In this document: positions 28,001-37,800 of the stretch, in pieces | Position numbering within the stretch: the stretch's first letter is position 1 | How the letters are laid out: each line of letters opens with the position of its first letter | Source of the DNA: Agelas oroides | Lineage: Eukaryota > Porifera > Demospongiae > Agelasida > Agelasidae | Assembly (NCBI GenBank): GCA_949130485.1 | Contig: OX422183.1 | Location: forward strand, 13,552,543 to 13,616,542 | Reading direction: 5' to 3' | Length of the DNA stretch: 64,000 nt | Program-made: the position numbers and the translations under genes | The notes under the pieces: model-generated | What the model saw: the letters and a program-made list of their open reading frames with translations, nothing else | The model's database searches: none | What the model was told of the DNA's origin: nothing

Positions 28001-29435
28001 ACATGTGATGCTAATATACATTACTTGAACTATTGCTGTGTTGATATTGGTGTGGGTTTTTATTGCAGTGGTCCTATGGAATAACATGCTGGGAGGTTTT
28101 CACTGGAGGGAAAATTCCCTACCCTGGAGTGGACCCAGTCTCCCTTCCAAGTCTTCTGGAGAGTGGGCACAGACTGAACAAGCCAAACAATGCTGCTTGC
28201 TCTGAGGAAATGTTAGTTTTGCTAGCCATACCCCATTCTCTGTAGGGGAGAAAGTTTGGCAATTGTGTTGCCAAGTAACAGTATATTGTATAGCTCTGAA
28301 CCAGTGCAGTATTTAGTCACTTTATGGCTGACAACCCAGTTTGAATAATATGTAACTTAGCTATGAAGCCACAGCTGTTACCAGTCTTGTGAGTTGTAAA
28401 GCAAGGAAATTTGGTTGCAAGCCTATAGCTACCCACTGTAAGAATGTTGCAGCCTAATGAGATAGCAGAATTGTCAATCACGGAATACTACTGACATCCA
28501 ATAAATGTGGTAGGCTTCCAAAATTATTCTAACATTCCAATGCATTGTGATAAGGGTATTGAAAGTGGTCAGAAGGCTGGTAGAGAACTGGGCTACATTT
28601 AGCTACTTGGAGCCTGAATTAGCCTTGGAGCCTGAATTAGTTACATGCAACCAGACACTTGTACTATGCTTGAGTCAGACTGTGTAGATTGAGCATAGAA
28701 GTATTTATCAATTTTTAGAAGATAGCAATTATACAATGCAATTTTCTCTGCTATAAAACAAATTGCCAGACTCTTTCTGGTGGAGATTCATGTGGTATAA
28801 CAGCACTGCTCTCTGCATGCATAGATCCATCCACACAGAAATACAAATGCACTGTTCGCATATACATGTACATGTTGTGAGTGAAAATGTATCTGACCTA
28901 CAATTCAGATAGATACACAGTACTTGGAGTCTTTGACAAATCACTATCTCAGTGACACATTACAAATATTCTATTGTCCTAGAGGATAGTTATTTTATCA
29001 CAGTTCAGCCAGCTAATTGCATTCCCATTAGGCTAAGTTTAATGCGCACTGTCACCGGTGTCCACTGATGTGATGTCACTAGTAGCCAACTATCAGTATG
29101 CTGTATTGAGACAGTTAGTTTTTGGGGGGGTTTTTTTGTATATAAAAATTTTGCTTAAAGAAAGGGTACAAGAGTAGCATGTATAGCTAATAAGTAATGC
29201 ACCCAATTAGTTGTTAGTAGGAGCATTTGTTCTCTTTATCTGTAGCTACCTCTTCATGTCCAAGTGCTGGCATATGGATCCCAACAAGAGGCCAACTTTC
29301 TCAGAGCTGGTCAGCTCAATGTCACAGACTCTGGCAAGTTTAGCTGATTATATGGATGTGCTCACCTTTGGCGAGATAGAAGCACATCATGAGGACCCTG
29401 ATGCTGAAACCGAAGTGAAAGGAAATAGAATGTGA
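6996..29435 (+). CDS. gene 1: receptor tyrosine kinase with EGF, Cys-domain and Ig ectodomain
   Basis: Single-pass membrane receptor predicted to phosphorylate tyrosines after ligand binding. Exons read: 6996-7081, 13142-13264, 13907-14029, 15097-15410, 15774-15795, 17724-18026, 20827-20965, 22487-22585, 23252-23337, 23631-23714, 24559-24776, 25033-25145, 26077-26242, 28069-28211, 29246-29435. From 13142 to the stop, every junction keeps reading phase. Order: two EGFs, Cys domain, linker, Ig, helix, juxtamembrane, kinase. Exon 1 ends in phase 2 while the first EGF exon needs phase 1, so at least one exon between 7.1 and 13.1 kb is missing from my model. Splicing out of 24559-24776 appears to use a GC donor. 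The two ends are the least certain on the 5' side; the kinase part is secure. Not assignable to a vertebrate RTK class by eye. Confidence 0.85.
7739..8277. mobile_element. TA-flanked MITE with GGCGCA repeats
   Basis: Terminal inverted repeats begin CCGTAATCTCTGGTTA on the left and, inverted on the right, CCGTAGACTCTGATTA. Both ends abut TA, as for Tc1/mariner-type insertions. TTAGGCGCA or TTAAGCGCA recurs near both ends. It lies in the first intron of gene 1 and has no transposase. Its CCGTAATCTCT end is shared with the element at 13459-13865. Confidence 0.7.
8803..9144. repeat. cluster of GATAACCATTGGAAAC motifs, left part
   Basis: GGTTTCCAATGGTTAT and its complement ATAACCATTGGAAACC recur here. 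The same motif continues at 10452-10890 beyond an inserted element. See the matching finding. Confidence 0.55.
9145..10451. mobile_element. 1.3-kb inverted-repeat element of the TTCCCAG family
   Basis: The left end (TAGCCTAGTTCCCAGG) and right end (inverted, TAGCGTCGTTCCCAG) are followed by a shared CGACGAAAAA. Flanks TTGATAACA (9136-9144) and CTGATAACC (10452-10460) match at 7 of 9 positions, but both lie in GATAACC repeats, so the duplication is not independent proof. Inside are a GTCA microsatellite (about 9746-9780) and a smaller nested CCTCGTTCCCAGG palindrome at about 10027-10076. No transposase is seen. Confidence 0.45.
10452..10890. repeat. cluster of GATAACCACTGGAAAC motifs, right part
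   Basis: GATAACCACTGGAAACC at the left end and several looser forms (AACCACTGGAAATA, ATAACCATTGGAA, GATAACCACAGATAACC) up to 10890. The motif is about 14-17 bp and irregularly spaced, unlike a classical tandem array. The following 10.9-13.1 kb holds only short open frames (for example 11056-11352 and 12040-12306) that I could not connect to splice sites or a family. Confidence 0.5.
13142..13264 (+). CDS. gene 1 EGF exon 1 (calcium-binding type)
   Basis: A 123-nt phase 1-1 exon between TGCAG and GTAAGT. It encodes one EGF domain starting D-V-N-E-C, with six cysteines and the ending GYTGNGFSC. The D-[VI]-[DN]-E-C start plus Asn and aromatic positions fit calcium-binding EGF domains. The following intron shares sequence with gene 2 introns, so whole exon-intron units were duplicated. 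Confidence 0.9.
13459..13865. mobile_element. TA-flanked MITE with TTTTCGAGAG motifs
   Basis: Inverted ends CTGTAATCTCTC (left) and CCGTAATCTCTCG (right, inverted), each next to TA. Internally, several GGGTGGGC-TATTTTCGAG segments and their inverse make subterminal repeats. It sits in the intron between the two gene 1 EGF exons. Confidence 0.75.
13907..14029 (+). CDS. gene 1 EGF exon 2 (calcium-binding type)
   Basis: A 123-nt phase 1-1 exon encoding D-I-N-E-C at the start and six cysteines, ending GYTGDGISC, with donor GTAAGT. It is close to the first EGF, but Ser replaces Thr or His at some positions ([13 protein letters not shown]). The next exon, 15097, joins in phase. Confidence 0.9.
14088..14155 (+). 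pseudogene. fossil EGF exon in gene 1 intron
   Basis: The DNA (TTCAGCAACAAAGGAGATTG and onward) aligns with the [13 protein letters not shown] EGF exons of gene 2 (53163 and 56313) across the first cysteines. It has lost the acceptor, the D-V-N-E-C start and the frame. It looks like a dead exon left after module loss. Confidence 0.5.
14897..14924. repeat. two adjacent 14-bp perfect palindromes
   Basis: ATTAATGCATTAAT occurs twice back to back, each copy its own reverse complement. It is intronic. It could be a homeodomain-like ATTA site cluster or simple sequence; nothing decides between them. Confidence 0.7.
15097..15410 (+). CDS. gene 1 exon: unrecognised Cys domain shared with gene 3
   Basis: A 314-nt exon (phase 1 to 0). 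It encodes about 105 residues with the landmarks [30 protein letters not shown] and [10 protein letters not shown]. The paralogous exon in gene 3 (34770-35080) matches at more than half the positions, including all the cysteines named here. I do not recognise a named domain. It is extracellular, with an N-glycosylation motif in VNFT. The donor GTCAGT is the same in both genes. Confidence 0.85.
15774..15795 (+). CDS. gene 1 short linker exon with a new splice donor
   Basis: Encodes INLIVNP plus one base and ends at CCCG|GTAAAA. The homologous gene 3 exon is 91 nt (34305-34395). Here a net 10-bp loss shifts the old frame, but the GTAAAA donor ends the exon in phase 1, exactly what the Ig exon needs. 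The remaining old exon (15796-15854), with its original donor GTGAGT, is still visible as intronic sequence. Confidence 0.6.
17724..18026 (+). CDS. gene 1 immunoglobulin domain exon
   Basis: A 303-nt phase 1-1 exon encoding one I-set-like Ig domain. Visible are the B-strand Cys in FMCVASG, the Trp in LSWKRGG, and the D-x-A-x-Y-x-C motif as [12 protein letters not shown] near the end, followed by FSLTVN. It is the only Ig domain seen in the window and is membrane-proximal in the RTK. Confidence 0.9.
19290..19365 (+). repeat. tRNA-like SINE head
   Basis: An A-box-like TGGCTTACTGGTAAGGG (19304-19320) and a B-box-like GGTTTGGAGTTTGAAAC (19342-19358) at tRNA-like spacing. It does not fold as an intact tRNA by eye, so a tRNA-derived SINE is the better reading. 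It lies in the long intron between the Ig and membrane exons. I saw nothing else supportable in most of 18.0-20.8 kb. Confidence 0.45.
20827..20965 (+). CDS. gene 1 transmembrane exon
   Basis: A 139-nt exon (phase 1 to 2). It encodes a helix of about 23 hydrophobic residues ([14 protein letters not shown] onward), then a basic stop-transfer run, QRRKQQARK, which marks the cytoplasmic side. It links the Ig domain outside to the kinase inside. Confidence 0.9.
21144..21447 (+). repeat. dispersed repeat, copy 1
   Basis: The reverse complement of this sequence recurs at 37753-37935. Landmarks are TTAAGATGTGGTCTAGCGG at one end and GGGCGGGGCTTTAA at the other. Compared with the other copy it carries about 115 extra bp, partly T-rich, after position 21208. 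Origin unknown; no coding signs. Confidence 0.7.
22487..22585 (+). CDS. gene 1 juxtamembrane exon
   Basis: A 99-nt exon (phase 2-2) found by following phase between the membrane and kinase exons. It encodes [20 protein letters not shown] and about a dozen more residues ending TDSATR. A tyrosine in GEYSM could be a phosphorylation site. Splice sites are ACATAG and GTAAGA. A CA-rich microsatellite follows at about 22780-22830. Confidence 0.65.
23252..29435 (+). CDS. gene 1 tyrosine kinase domain and C-terminus (eight exons)
   Basis: The exons encode a complete protein tyrosine kinase: Gly loop GQGEFGVVY, ATP-binding Lys in VAVKTLK, catalytic loop HRDLAARN (the tyrosine-kinase form), metal-binding DFG in VADFGLSE, activation-loop tyrosines in MYSKTYF, substrate-loop LPVKWLALE, and [12 protein letters not shown] near the end. 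All residues needed for activity are present, so it is predicted active. A short insert, [11 protein letters not shown], follows the hinge. The tail after the kinase is brief (about 35 residues) and acidic. Introns hold an AT microsatellite (26498-26518), a basic open frame (26639-26989) and a SINE-like unit. Confidence 0.95.
26639..26989 (+). other. intronic open frame with basic N-terminus, possible transposon fragment
   Basis: 116 codons starting [20 protein letters not shown], rich in Arg, Lys and Glu at first and then unlike a normal protein. Such Arg/Glu/Lys repeats head some transposon proteins, but I cannot name one. It lies inside the kinase intron, on the same strand. Confidence 0.2.
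27095..27175 (-). repeat. tRNA-like SINE head, minus strand
   Basis: On the minus strand, A-box-like TAGCTCAGCAGT (27153-27164) is followed by B-box-like GGGTTTGATCTCC (27109-27121). A second B-box-like GGGTTCAATTTG appears on the plus strand around 27202. No intact tRNA. Confidence 0.4.
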
Positions 29436-31142
29436 ACATATCAAGAATTTGCATATTTCTTTGCTTGTGACTTTAAACTACAAAATGTGACATAGGACTA
29501 ACATTTCCGAAGATTTGGTAGCTTTCTATTGGTGACATTTGGAATGATTATGGTTGTGATAAAATGTATGTATAGGTACAAATCTGACCCAATGTATCAA
29601 ACTAAGTACTAGAATGGTCTTGGAAGCATCATCTTGTATAATCATTGCTTTGTGTTTACAAGTAATATTGTAATGGTACTTGATATTGAAATTGGCAAAT
29701 TTAAAGTCAACTATGATTCTATATAATATTAACTCCACCTAATCCTGGGGAAGATTCACATATCACTCCTGTAAGGGAAAATTTTCAACTTGCAAATGGT
29801 CAAATGATTGCAACCACTGGAGAACACAATTAGCTAGCTACCAACGCACAAGCTTCTGACAACACGCCATTTGATCTCAAGCGAGCAAAAGAGGATACCG
29901 TACATTCACTGCAAATTAATCTACCATCAAAAGGTATACATGCTGTATGGGTGCATTGATTGAGTACCACTGATGTAAACCACTAGCTTGTGGGTGGATT
30001 TGATCTGATCAAGTAACCTATAGCAGTTAGCCAGGTTAGTGCATATAATTTTTTGTTTGTTTGTTTGTTTTCAAGGAGCAGAGGGGAGGGATTTTGGGAC
30101 TCATTCCTTCTGACTCTGGGGCCTTTTTCACCTGGGAGACAGGATTTGTTCTAGTCTTGGAAGTGTGCCAACAGATCTTCAGTTGACTACAGCTAGAAAG
30201 TGCTAACATGCTACTGCGTCACAAAGTAGCATAGATAGCACCACACACTAGCTGGTGTACATGTGCACTACATAGAGGACTGGCAAGGACTCTAGGTGCA
30301 CAATCCAACTCTTACATACCAAAACATATTAAGCATGACAATTGCCTGTTGAATGATGCTAGATGAACCAATGAACCACATCTCCCTGGAAAAAGGCAGG
30401 TCTACATGTTATGCAGTGTCACCCACTGTGCAGGACATGTTTTGGCCAATACCAGCCCTCATCAGCTGTGCCTACTCAGGATGAATGCTAATTTGTGATA
30501 TTCGAAGCTACATAGAGGCAAGATAATAATAAAGCCAGCCAACCTGCTGATACAGGTCTGTGGGTGAAGGTCAGTTTGCTGCACGTGATTGTGAATGGAA
30601 GAAATGCTGAATTTGCAGGCTGCATGTTATCTACACGATGCACTGTGAACCCCAGATGATAAAAACACACACATAATCACAAAAAACACCCTCCACTGGT
30701 TAGCAGAATGCAGTAACACAAGGAACTCTTTGTAATCTAGTGTAACTATGCTGTGGTTTATGAAGGCCTAAGATAATGGGCTGTAATATACTTCGTGTCA
30801 AGGAGTTGATTAGATTCTATATCGATAATCATACGGTTTATCTTGCATAATAGCTATAATAGAACCCGTGACATTTAATTTGGCAGTAATTGTTTGTTTT
30901 TGCATTCAGCAACTTCAATTGTAATACTCTATGTTATCCCACATTCAGGTCACCACACATTTAGAAAACTTAGGCTCCCACATGCATGTCATGCATCTAG
31001 CTGGGCATGTGTACAAAATCTGTATTTAAACTTATCAGAACATCTTGTGAATTACACAATCAGCATTGCTAAATTGAAAATCATGCAGTACACAGCACAA
31101 ATTACACAGTACATATTATAGCAATGGTAGTGCACTGAATAA
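29436..31142. other. convergent spacer between gene 1 and gene 3
   Basis: The 3' ends of gene 1 (+) and gene 3 (-) face each other across 1.7 kb. I see 3'-UTR-like AT-rich DNA, a TTTG run at about 30050-30070 and an AATAAA at about 30525, but no clear polyadenylation site for either gene and no other exon. Confidence 0.6.
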
Positions 31143-31898
31143 TTAGCTACAATTAGAGGTGAGATGTGGATCAGCTGCCTCCTCCAGACTTGCTGACTGC
31201 TGATTAAGTTCTGGTTTTGATTCCACCTTGTGGCTGTTCAAATCAAGGGACCCATCTCTCAATAGATCTTCGCTAGTGACATATTCACTGCTTTGCTTAA
31301 TAGAATTACAGACAGTTATATCATTACAGTCACCAGAGGGGAGTTCAACAGCAGAAGCGTGGCCATCTGAATGAGTTTCTGAGCATTCATGGTCACTAAA
31401 ACTCAGTTCTGCTTCAGTTTTACCATTTTTAGTATCTGCTTCATTGCTAATGTTGTGTTGAACATCCTCCTCTCGATCAAGATTTACGCATATATTCTCC
31501 ACGTCACCAGTTGCATTAGAAGGAGGGGAGGGGGAGATGTTATTTCCTGTCACCAGTAATTGATCCATAGACACAATATCAGGTGTGTTTTGGGGCGCAC
31601 TTGGATCATAGCATTCTTGGTCAGTAGTGCTTGCAGCAAAGCTGTCTACAGTGGTATCATTTTCCAAAACTACGACAGCTGTGGTAGTTGTGTTATTCTG
31701 TGTTAAGGTGTTGGTTGTAGGGTCTGCTACTGGAATTTCTGACTTGCTTTCATTATTTGTATCATTTGCTTGATGTGTTCCTGCACCTTGAATGGTGCCT
31801 AGTTTTTCAAACACACTGACTACGGAAGTAAGTCTTATGCGTTTGGAGATGCTAGTCCAGGAAGGACTGACAGGATTGTAGGTCAAGTCCACCATGTC
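31143..31898 (-). CDS. gene 3 terminal exon: acidic Ser/Thr-rich cytoplasmic tail
   Basis: Encodes about 251 residues, starting DMVDLTYNPVSPSW and ending at TSNCS and TAA. Rich in Asp, Glu, Ser, Thr and Asn; no kinase or other fold seen. Possible docking tyrosines occur in LTYNPV, ECYDPS and SEYVTS. No glycosylation is expected if it is cytoplasmic, although NNTT-like motifs are present. A degraded copy of the 3' part lies at about 60548-60633. Confidence 0.85.
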   Translation of the reverse strand, partial: DMVDLTYNPVSPSWTSISKRIRLTSVVSVFEKLGTIQGAGTHQANDTNNESKSEIPVADPTTNTLTQNNTTTTAVVVLENDTTVDSFAASTTDQECYDPSAPQNTPDIVSMDQLLVTGNNISPSPPSNATGDVENICVNLDREEDVQHNISNEADTKNGKTEAELSFSDHECSETHSDGHASAVELPSGDCNDITVCNSIKQSSEYVTSEDLLRDGSLDLNSHKVESKPELNQQSASLEEAADPHLTSNCS

Positions 31899-34800
31899 CT
31901 GTGATAAGCAGTAAAGTAATAAGAGCTGTTGTGCCTTATATATAGGGAGGTAAGGTTATGTGCTGGTACTTGACATCATCCTCTTCTCCACACACACACA
32001 CACACATTTCCCTTCCTTCTTGTTTGGAATACTTATTACAAACTACTCTGGTAGAAAATAGGTAGCAAATAGTAAATTTAACATCATCTAATGTTAGAGC
32101 ACCCTCTTGTAGATGGTCTTTCAAACTTACATTTTTAAAGAGACTTTTGTGTATTTCAAACCTGCAATTAAGAATGGTACAGGTTGAGAATGATACAGTT
32201 TGAGTGAATATGTTAACCTTAAGTCTTTACAGAATGAATCACAACTCAACATGCAAGATAAACGGTTCACATAATGAATAAATAAGCCTGAGGAAACAAT
32301 GGACATCTAATATGAGAGCATATTCATTGCGCATCAACTCTGTGAATAAAATTCTTGTCTACCACAGGATTCACTTTACCAGCAAACTACCCTCACCTCA
32401 TGCAGTGATTAAAAAGTGATTTCCCTGCTTACATGACATCATACATCCCACAATTATATAAACTGAATGCTACATTGCTACATATGCAATTGTTTTATGG
32501 ATCTAGCACATCAAGAATTTTTAACGAATTGGTGAAAAATGTAGTTGATGACAACCCCTAAAAGTACAGTGTCTCCAGCTGATTGTGAGCCTGAAAGTGT
32601 TGAATGGTCACAAACCAAAATCTCAATGTGAACTTGGAAACGTTCATAGAAGTTGCAATTGAATGAGAGCCTGAGAACGAAGATTTTTAGCTACCATACC
32701 AGTGACTGTTAAAGTTTACTTGGGGCATTGTTCGAGCATCTGTCACACAATGCTATAGTCACATGTGTTGAACACTGTAGTATTCGTGACAATAATTCTA
32801 CAATAGCAGCCACATAAATCAAAGGCAGCCGACAGTATTCTAACCCACGTAAAGTCCTCAGTCACAATGTAGGAGCTGTCTGGAAACTTATTGGTCTTGT
32901 CTTGCTACTTATTTGCTTCATTAATAAAATGAAGCTTGATATCACTGTACTTGCTGCGGTAGAAGTAGGTTATCACACTCTATGTCAGCAGTTTAGCTGT
33001 TATTGGATTCATGCAGCTATGCCTCAGTCAATAAATCACTGAACTGCTTCTATCTTGTACTATAACCTAAATGAATTGATTTTGGTAAGGTGGATTATAA
33101 GCAAGTGCAAAGCACCTATCAAGAAACATGCAGTAACATACATTGTAGGCTCTTGCCTCCTGATCTTACACACAACACAGACAGCCACACACAGCAGAGT
33201 AGTGATGGTTATCAGTACAACAGTAGGTGCAAGCACAGCTGCGAGTATTGGAACACCAGAACTGAGACCTGGTATAACAGAGACAGCCAAAGGAAACAAC
33301 TGTAGACTGCTATTATTATGCTACATCAATACAATGTGTTTGTAGCAATCAAACTTAGCACAAAACAATCAGCACTTGAGGTTGCAACACCATCTCAGTA
33401 AAGTTACTTACTTGTACAGATGATGACTCCATCTCCAGTGTAGCCAGAGTTACAAAAACAGTGGAAACTCCCTTCTGTGTTAGTGCAGTTTGCATTCTCA
33501 TGACAGCTGTTCAAGTCATCACTCTCACACTCATCAATGTCTGCATAAAAATAGAAATGGATATGATATGTGCTGAAAGCACATGTATGATTAAAACAAT
33601 AGTAGCTACTGTTTGTATAGATCCATGATATTGAATAAATTCTAACCACTGCAGTTAAATCCATTTCCATCGATGTGATACCCAGTGTCACAGCTGCAGT
33701 TAAAGCCTCCAATGGTGTCAGTACAACTGTGTTCACAGCCTCCATTTGTAATGTTGCATTCATTAATATCTATGGAAAACAAACATGCAACAACAATGAC
33801 TATGCAACAATGAGATGAATGTGTGATGTCTTTTTTTTTCTTTTTAAGTCAGTTTTCAACTGCACAATTTAATCACTATTTGATAAGATGGGTAGCTAAT
33901 GTAACATAGGAATTTCTGCAGCCTGAAGGAATTAGTCATATACAGGCTGCTAGAGCAAACCATAGTGAAAAGTGAAACAGAATTACATCTAGTAGTACAT
34001 CAGTGTGTGCCGAGATGGTCAAAACTAAATTTTTTAGGATGCTTTTGTTTTGTCATGCAGAGAGCATAGAAATGGTACAAACATATACATAAACTAAACA
34101 CTAGACTACATATTTGCTAAAAGCTTAAATAAGCACTAAACCATCTTAGCGGCAAATATATGCAAACATCAAGTACATCAGTGTTGGAATGAAATTTAAT
34201 GATAAAACTCTTCCCAATTCTTATTGATCATTGCAAGCAGAGTAGTGACCTGATAGTACACCTCAATTGCATGCAGTCTCTCTACTTTACAGCTAGTGAC
34301 TCACTTGAACAGTTTGAGGTATCAATAGGGATTCGTGTGTAAGGTGCAACAATTAATGTTTCACTGGTTGAAATGAGATTCACAATAACATTGACCTGTA
34401 TAGCAAAACAAAGTGATACCATGCACTTATACTGGCAAAAGTGTGAACTAAACCCTCTCGTGAACATCTAAAAGTACTAATATAGGTAAAGATGATATGG
34501 CCTGTGTAATACATTTACTTCTGACAGTAGCAGGACATAAAGTACACTAAAGTGGTACAGTGACAGTATCTAGCATTATAACTCTGTATAACTTTTGCAA
34601 TCATACTATACAGACAGTAAAAATGTTCTAAGAAGCACTAGAAGTAAAGCTGACATGCATACATACACCATCCAAAACCCATTATGTAGTCATGTGCTAA
34701 GGTGCTCAGATGTTCATTGCAGAATCTTAACTTAAGTACATGCACTCAGCAAAGCATACATGCACTGACCTCAAATCCTATTGCATTGGTTAGCTGCAAC

Positions 34801-37800
34801 ACAGAAATATTCAATGTGATTCCATCGACCAGCGGAATGATCTGTAACTGGCTGAGCACACGGTCCAGGATTACACTACCTGAGTTATCAATGCCAGATA
34901 GCCACACAGTTGGTGGGAGGTTGCAGGGCAGGATTGTGAAGTTTACCATGCTGAGACGATCCTGGATTCGTCCAAAAGTAACATTGCAATGAACTGCATC
35001 ACACTGATCATTTCTGTTGCAGCTTAGAAACTGTGCACCTTCGGATAGTCTTTCCAGGGCTTTGCAGGTGGGTGTGACAGCTGTGGGGGAAATATTACAA
35101 CACTCAGTTATATATATGGGTAAGACAGTATGACTAAAATTTTCGATGACAAAGTGCTGCACTTCTAAGACCATCCGAGGCCTGTAACTCATAGACAATA
35201 GCTCTGATGACTTTAAAGTGCACATAATATTATCTATTTTTTATAACATATATGGCAACATGCTAGCCTCGTTCCCAGGCCCGCGCCCAGCTTTCCGTCG
35301 CTTGCAGTACGGTTCTGCAAGCGATGGGAAGCTGGGCGCGGGCCTGGGAACGAGGCTAGCAACATGCACGTATGCTGACAATTTGTGACTACGCACATGC
35401 AGTTAAAGTTATTGGAGTAAAATATTTATGCAAAAGTACCTGTTTCACATCCAGTACTATTCCATCCAGTACAGCTGTCACCATTTGGACATGATAGTGA
35501 ACATGGGACTGAAATAAATGGGTAGTATAAATTCAATCTGGTAACCAACAGTGGAACCCCGCTTAAGATGCTGCTCACAACTGAACCTATGAATATTCCA
35601 CATGTTACATTTGTCAAGTCAACCCAATCCAGTGCTACCACAGAACAAACATGACACCACTAATCATATTCTTGAGGACCAATGAACGGAATGTTTCCTA
35701 GGGGTGCCACACAGAGCTAGCTAAATTCAACCTGTATGAGGGGAGGGATTGCCTGACTTCCAGCCTGAATTACATGCCTTTAATGAGTATCCAAGGAGGG
35801 TTAATTGGATTCATAGCCTGGTTCTGTTCGGGTTTGAGTCCATGAAAGGCTTAGGGCATACTCATAAATATTCAACATCATTTACCCATTCCTTTCAACC
35901 CCAAGCCAAGCTGCCAATGCTTCAACAGAAGGTCAATAATGAGGTTCATGAGAGTCAACATACTCTAACCCTCCCATTGGACAGCTGACTGAACCCAGGG
36001 TTGTTCATGGGTAATGCTGAGGTCTAGTTAAAGTCAACTCATTAATATTCATAAGGTGGAGAGAAACCCTCCAGATTTTAGAGCTTGGTCAGGCTTTAAT
36101 TAGATTCATAGGCCCAATTAGGGTTAGGGAGATTAGGGTTAATGAGATTAGGGTTAGGGATTTTAGGGTTAAGGCAAACTAGGGTTAGGGCTAGGGCTAG
36201 ACTTAGGGTCTTAAGGTGGCGGTGAAGTCTTTCGGCAGAGGTTAACGAAAACATAAGCATGGGTTACAGTCAGGACCAGGGTTACTCCTAGTTTCAGGGT
36301 TAGGGTTTGCTTTAGGGCAATCTTGCTTTGCCTAATTTTAAAAAGGGTTTTAGTAGCTCATTAATATATTCATGAACCCAAAATTGCCACTCGATGGACG
36401 CATCTACATGCTCACTGTAGGTTGCGTCCTAACCACCAATGTATCTCAATTCAGTCTGTGCCAGCTTTTGTCCAGAGCTACTCTCAAAGTCAGGCTAGAC
36501 TCATGTTTGTCGCTGGTCTTGAAATGGACAACTTTGACTGCACCAAAATGAATGCACATTTCAAAAAATTCACAGCTTGTCTACGGGAGGGGCTCATTCA
36601 CGAGTGGAAGCAAGCATTACTAGCCCTAGTCTCGTGCCCAGACAACTTTTCGCCGAGCTGGAAAGTAGTCTGGTGAACTGCCTATACCGTTTTGGTTCCA
36701 ATATTTTGAAACTACCGTGACGTCACGTCAACTGGATTGTAAATCCAAAAGCGCTCTAGTAAACAGCAAACTCCTAGACAGCCTACTCGTGCTCCTTTCG
36801 ATAGATACAATAGCCTAGTCTACTCACGGCAGCTAGGGTTGCCCGATCAATGTCCATTTCGCTAGTAGATCGTTGGCACACAATGTGGAATGCAATCTTC
36901 GATGACGTTAAGCGTTAAATTCGAAAAGAACAATGCGCCAGCATTCCGGCGCACTTGAATGAAAACGGAATAGGCAGTTCACCAGACCCTTTTTTCCGGC
37001 GGGCGCGCGCGAAAAATGCGGTCTGGGAACGAGACTATACTAGCCCCACCTCTCCCCTTATGTCGCTAAACAACTCACGGTTCTGTTCCCCACACAACTC
37101 CTCTGCAGCTTTCTTGTCAACGGCAACGTAGTGCCAACGATATATTGCGCATTCTAGTTAAGGTTACGGGATACAGTTTGCTCATTAATATTCATGAGAA
37201 AATATTACCTTCCTTTTCTCCGTGCAGGAACCGGTGTACAGCACGCAATAGAAGCGACATATAACAGTACTATGAGTACCTTTTGACCAGTATAGTATTA
37301 ATTCTTATGTACAGCGTACAACTTACTTGAGGGCGGCTCGGAGCAACTTCGTCGCTGTGTGCCAGGGGAAGCGAGTGACACGCGTTTCTATCCAAAACCC
37401 CGGGGGTTTTCGACCGACCAAGCGACTAAATCTAGGCGTATATCAAAAACGGTAAGTCGTCTCGGCGAAAACTCTTCGAGCCACCCTGTGCCTGTCTTCG
37501 TAGAATTCAAATACAGTGTAACAAGATGTTCTTCAAACAGGAAATAACTGACACCGAAGTCAGTACTTCGTATGCGGACTATTAACCGCAGGCACTGCTA
37601 TCAAATTGCCTGCTCCTCCCACCCAACCAGCACAGCTGTTACAGGCTAATGCAACTTTTTTTAGCGGTAAAGTTAAACACATGCATGCCTGGATCCTGCA
37701 CGAAGATAATATTTTTAATGAATATTAATGAGCATAACTGTATCCCGTAACCTTAAAGCCCAGCCCAGCACTCGAAGCACCGGGCCACGATCACTTACTA

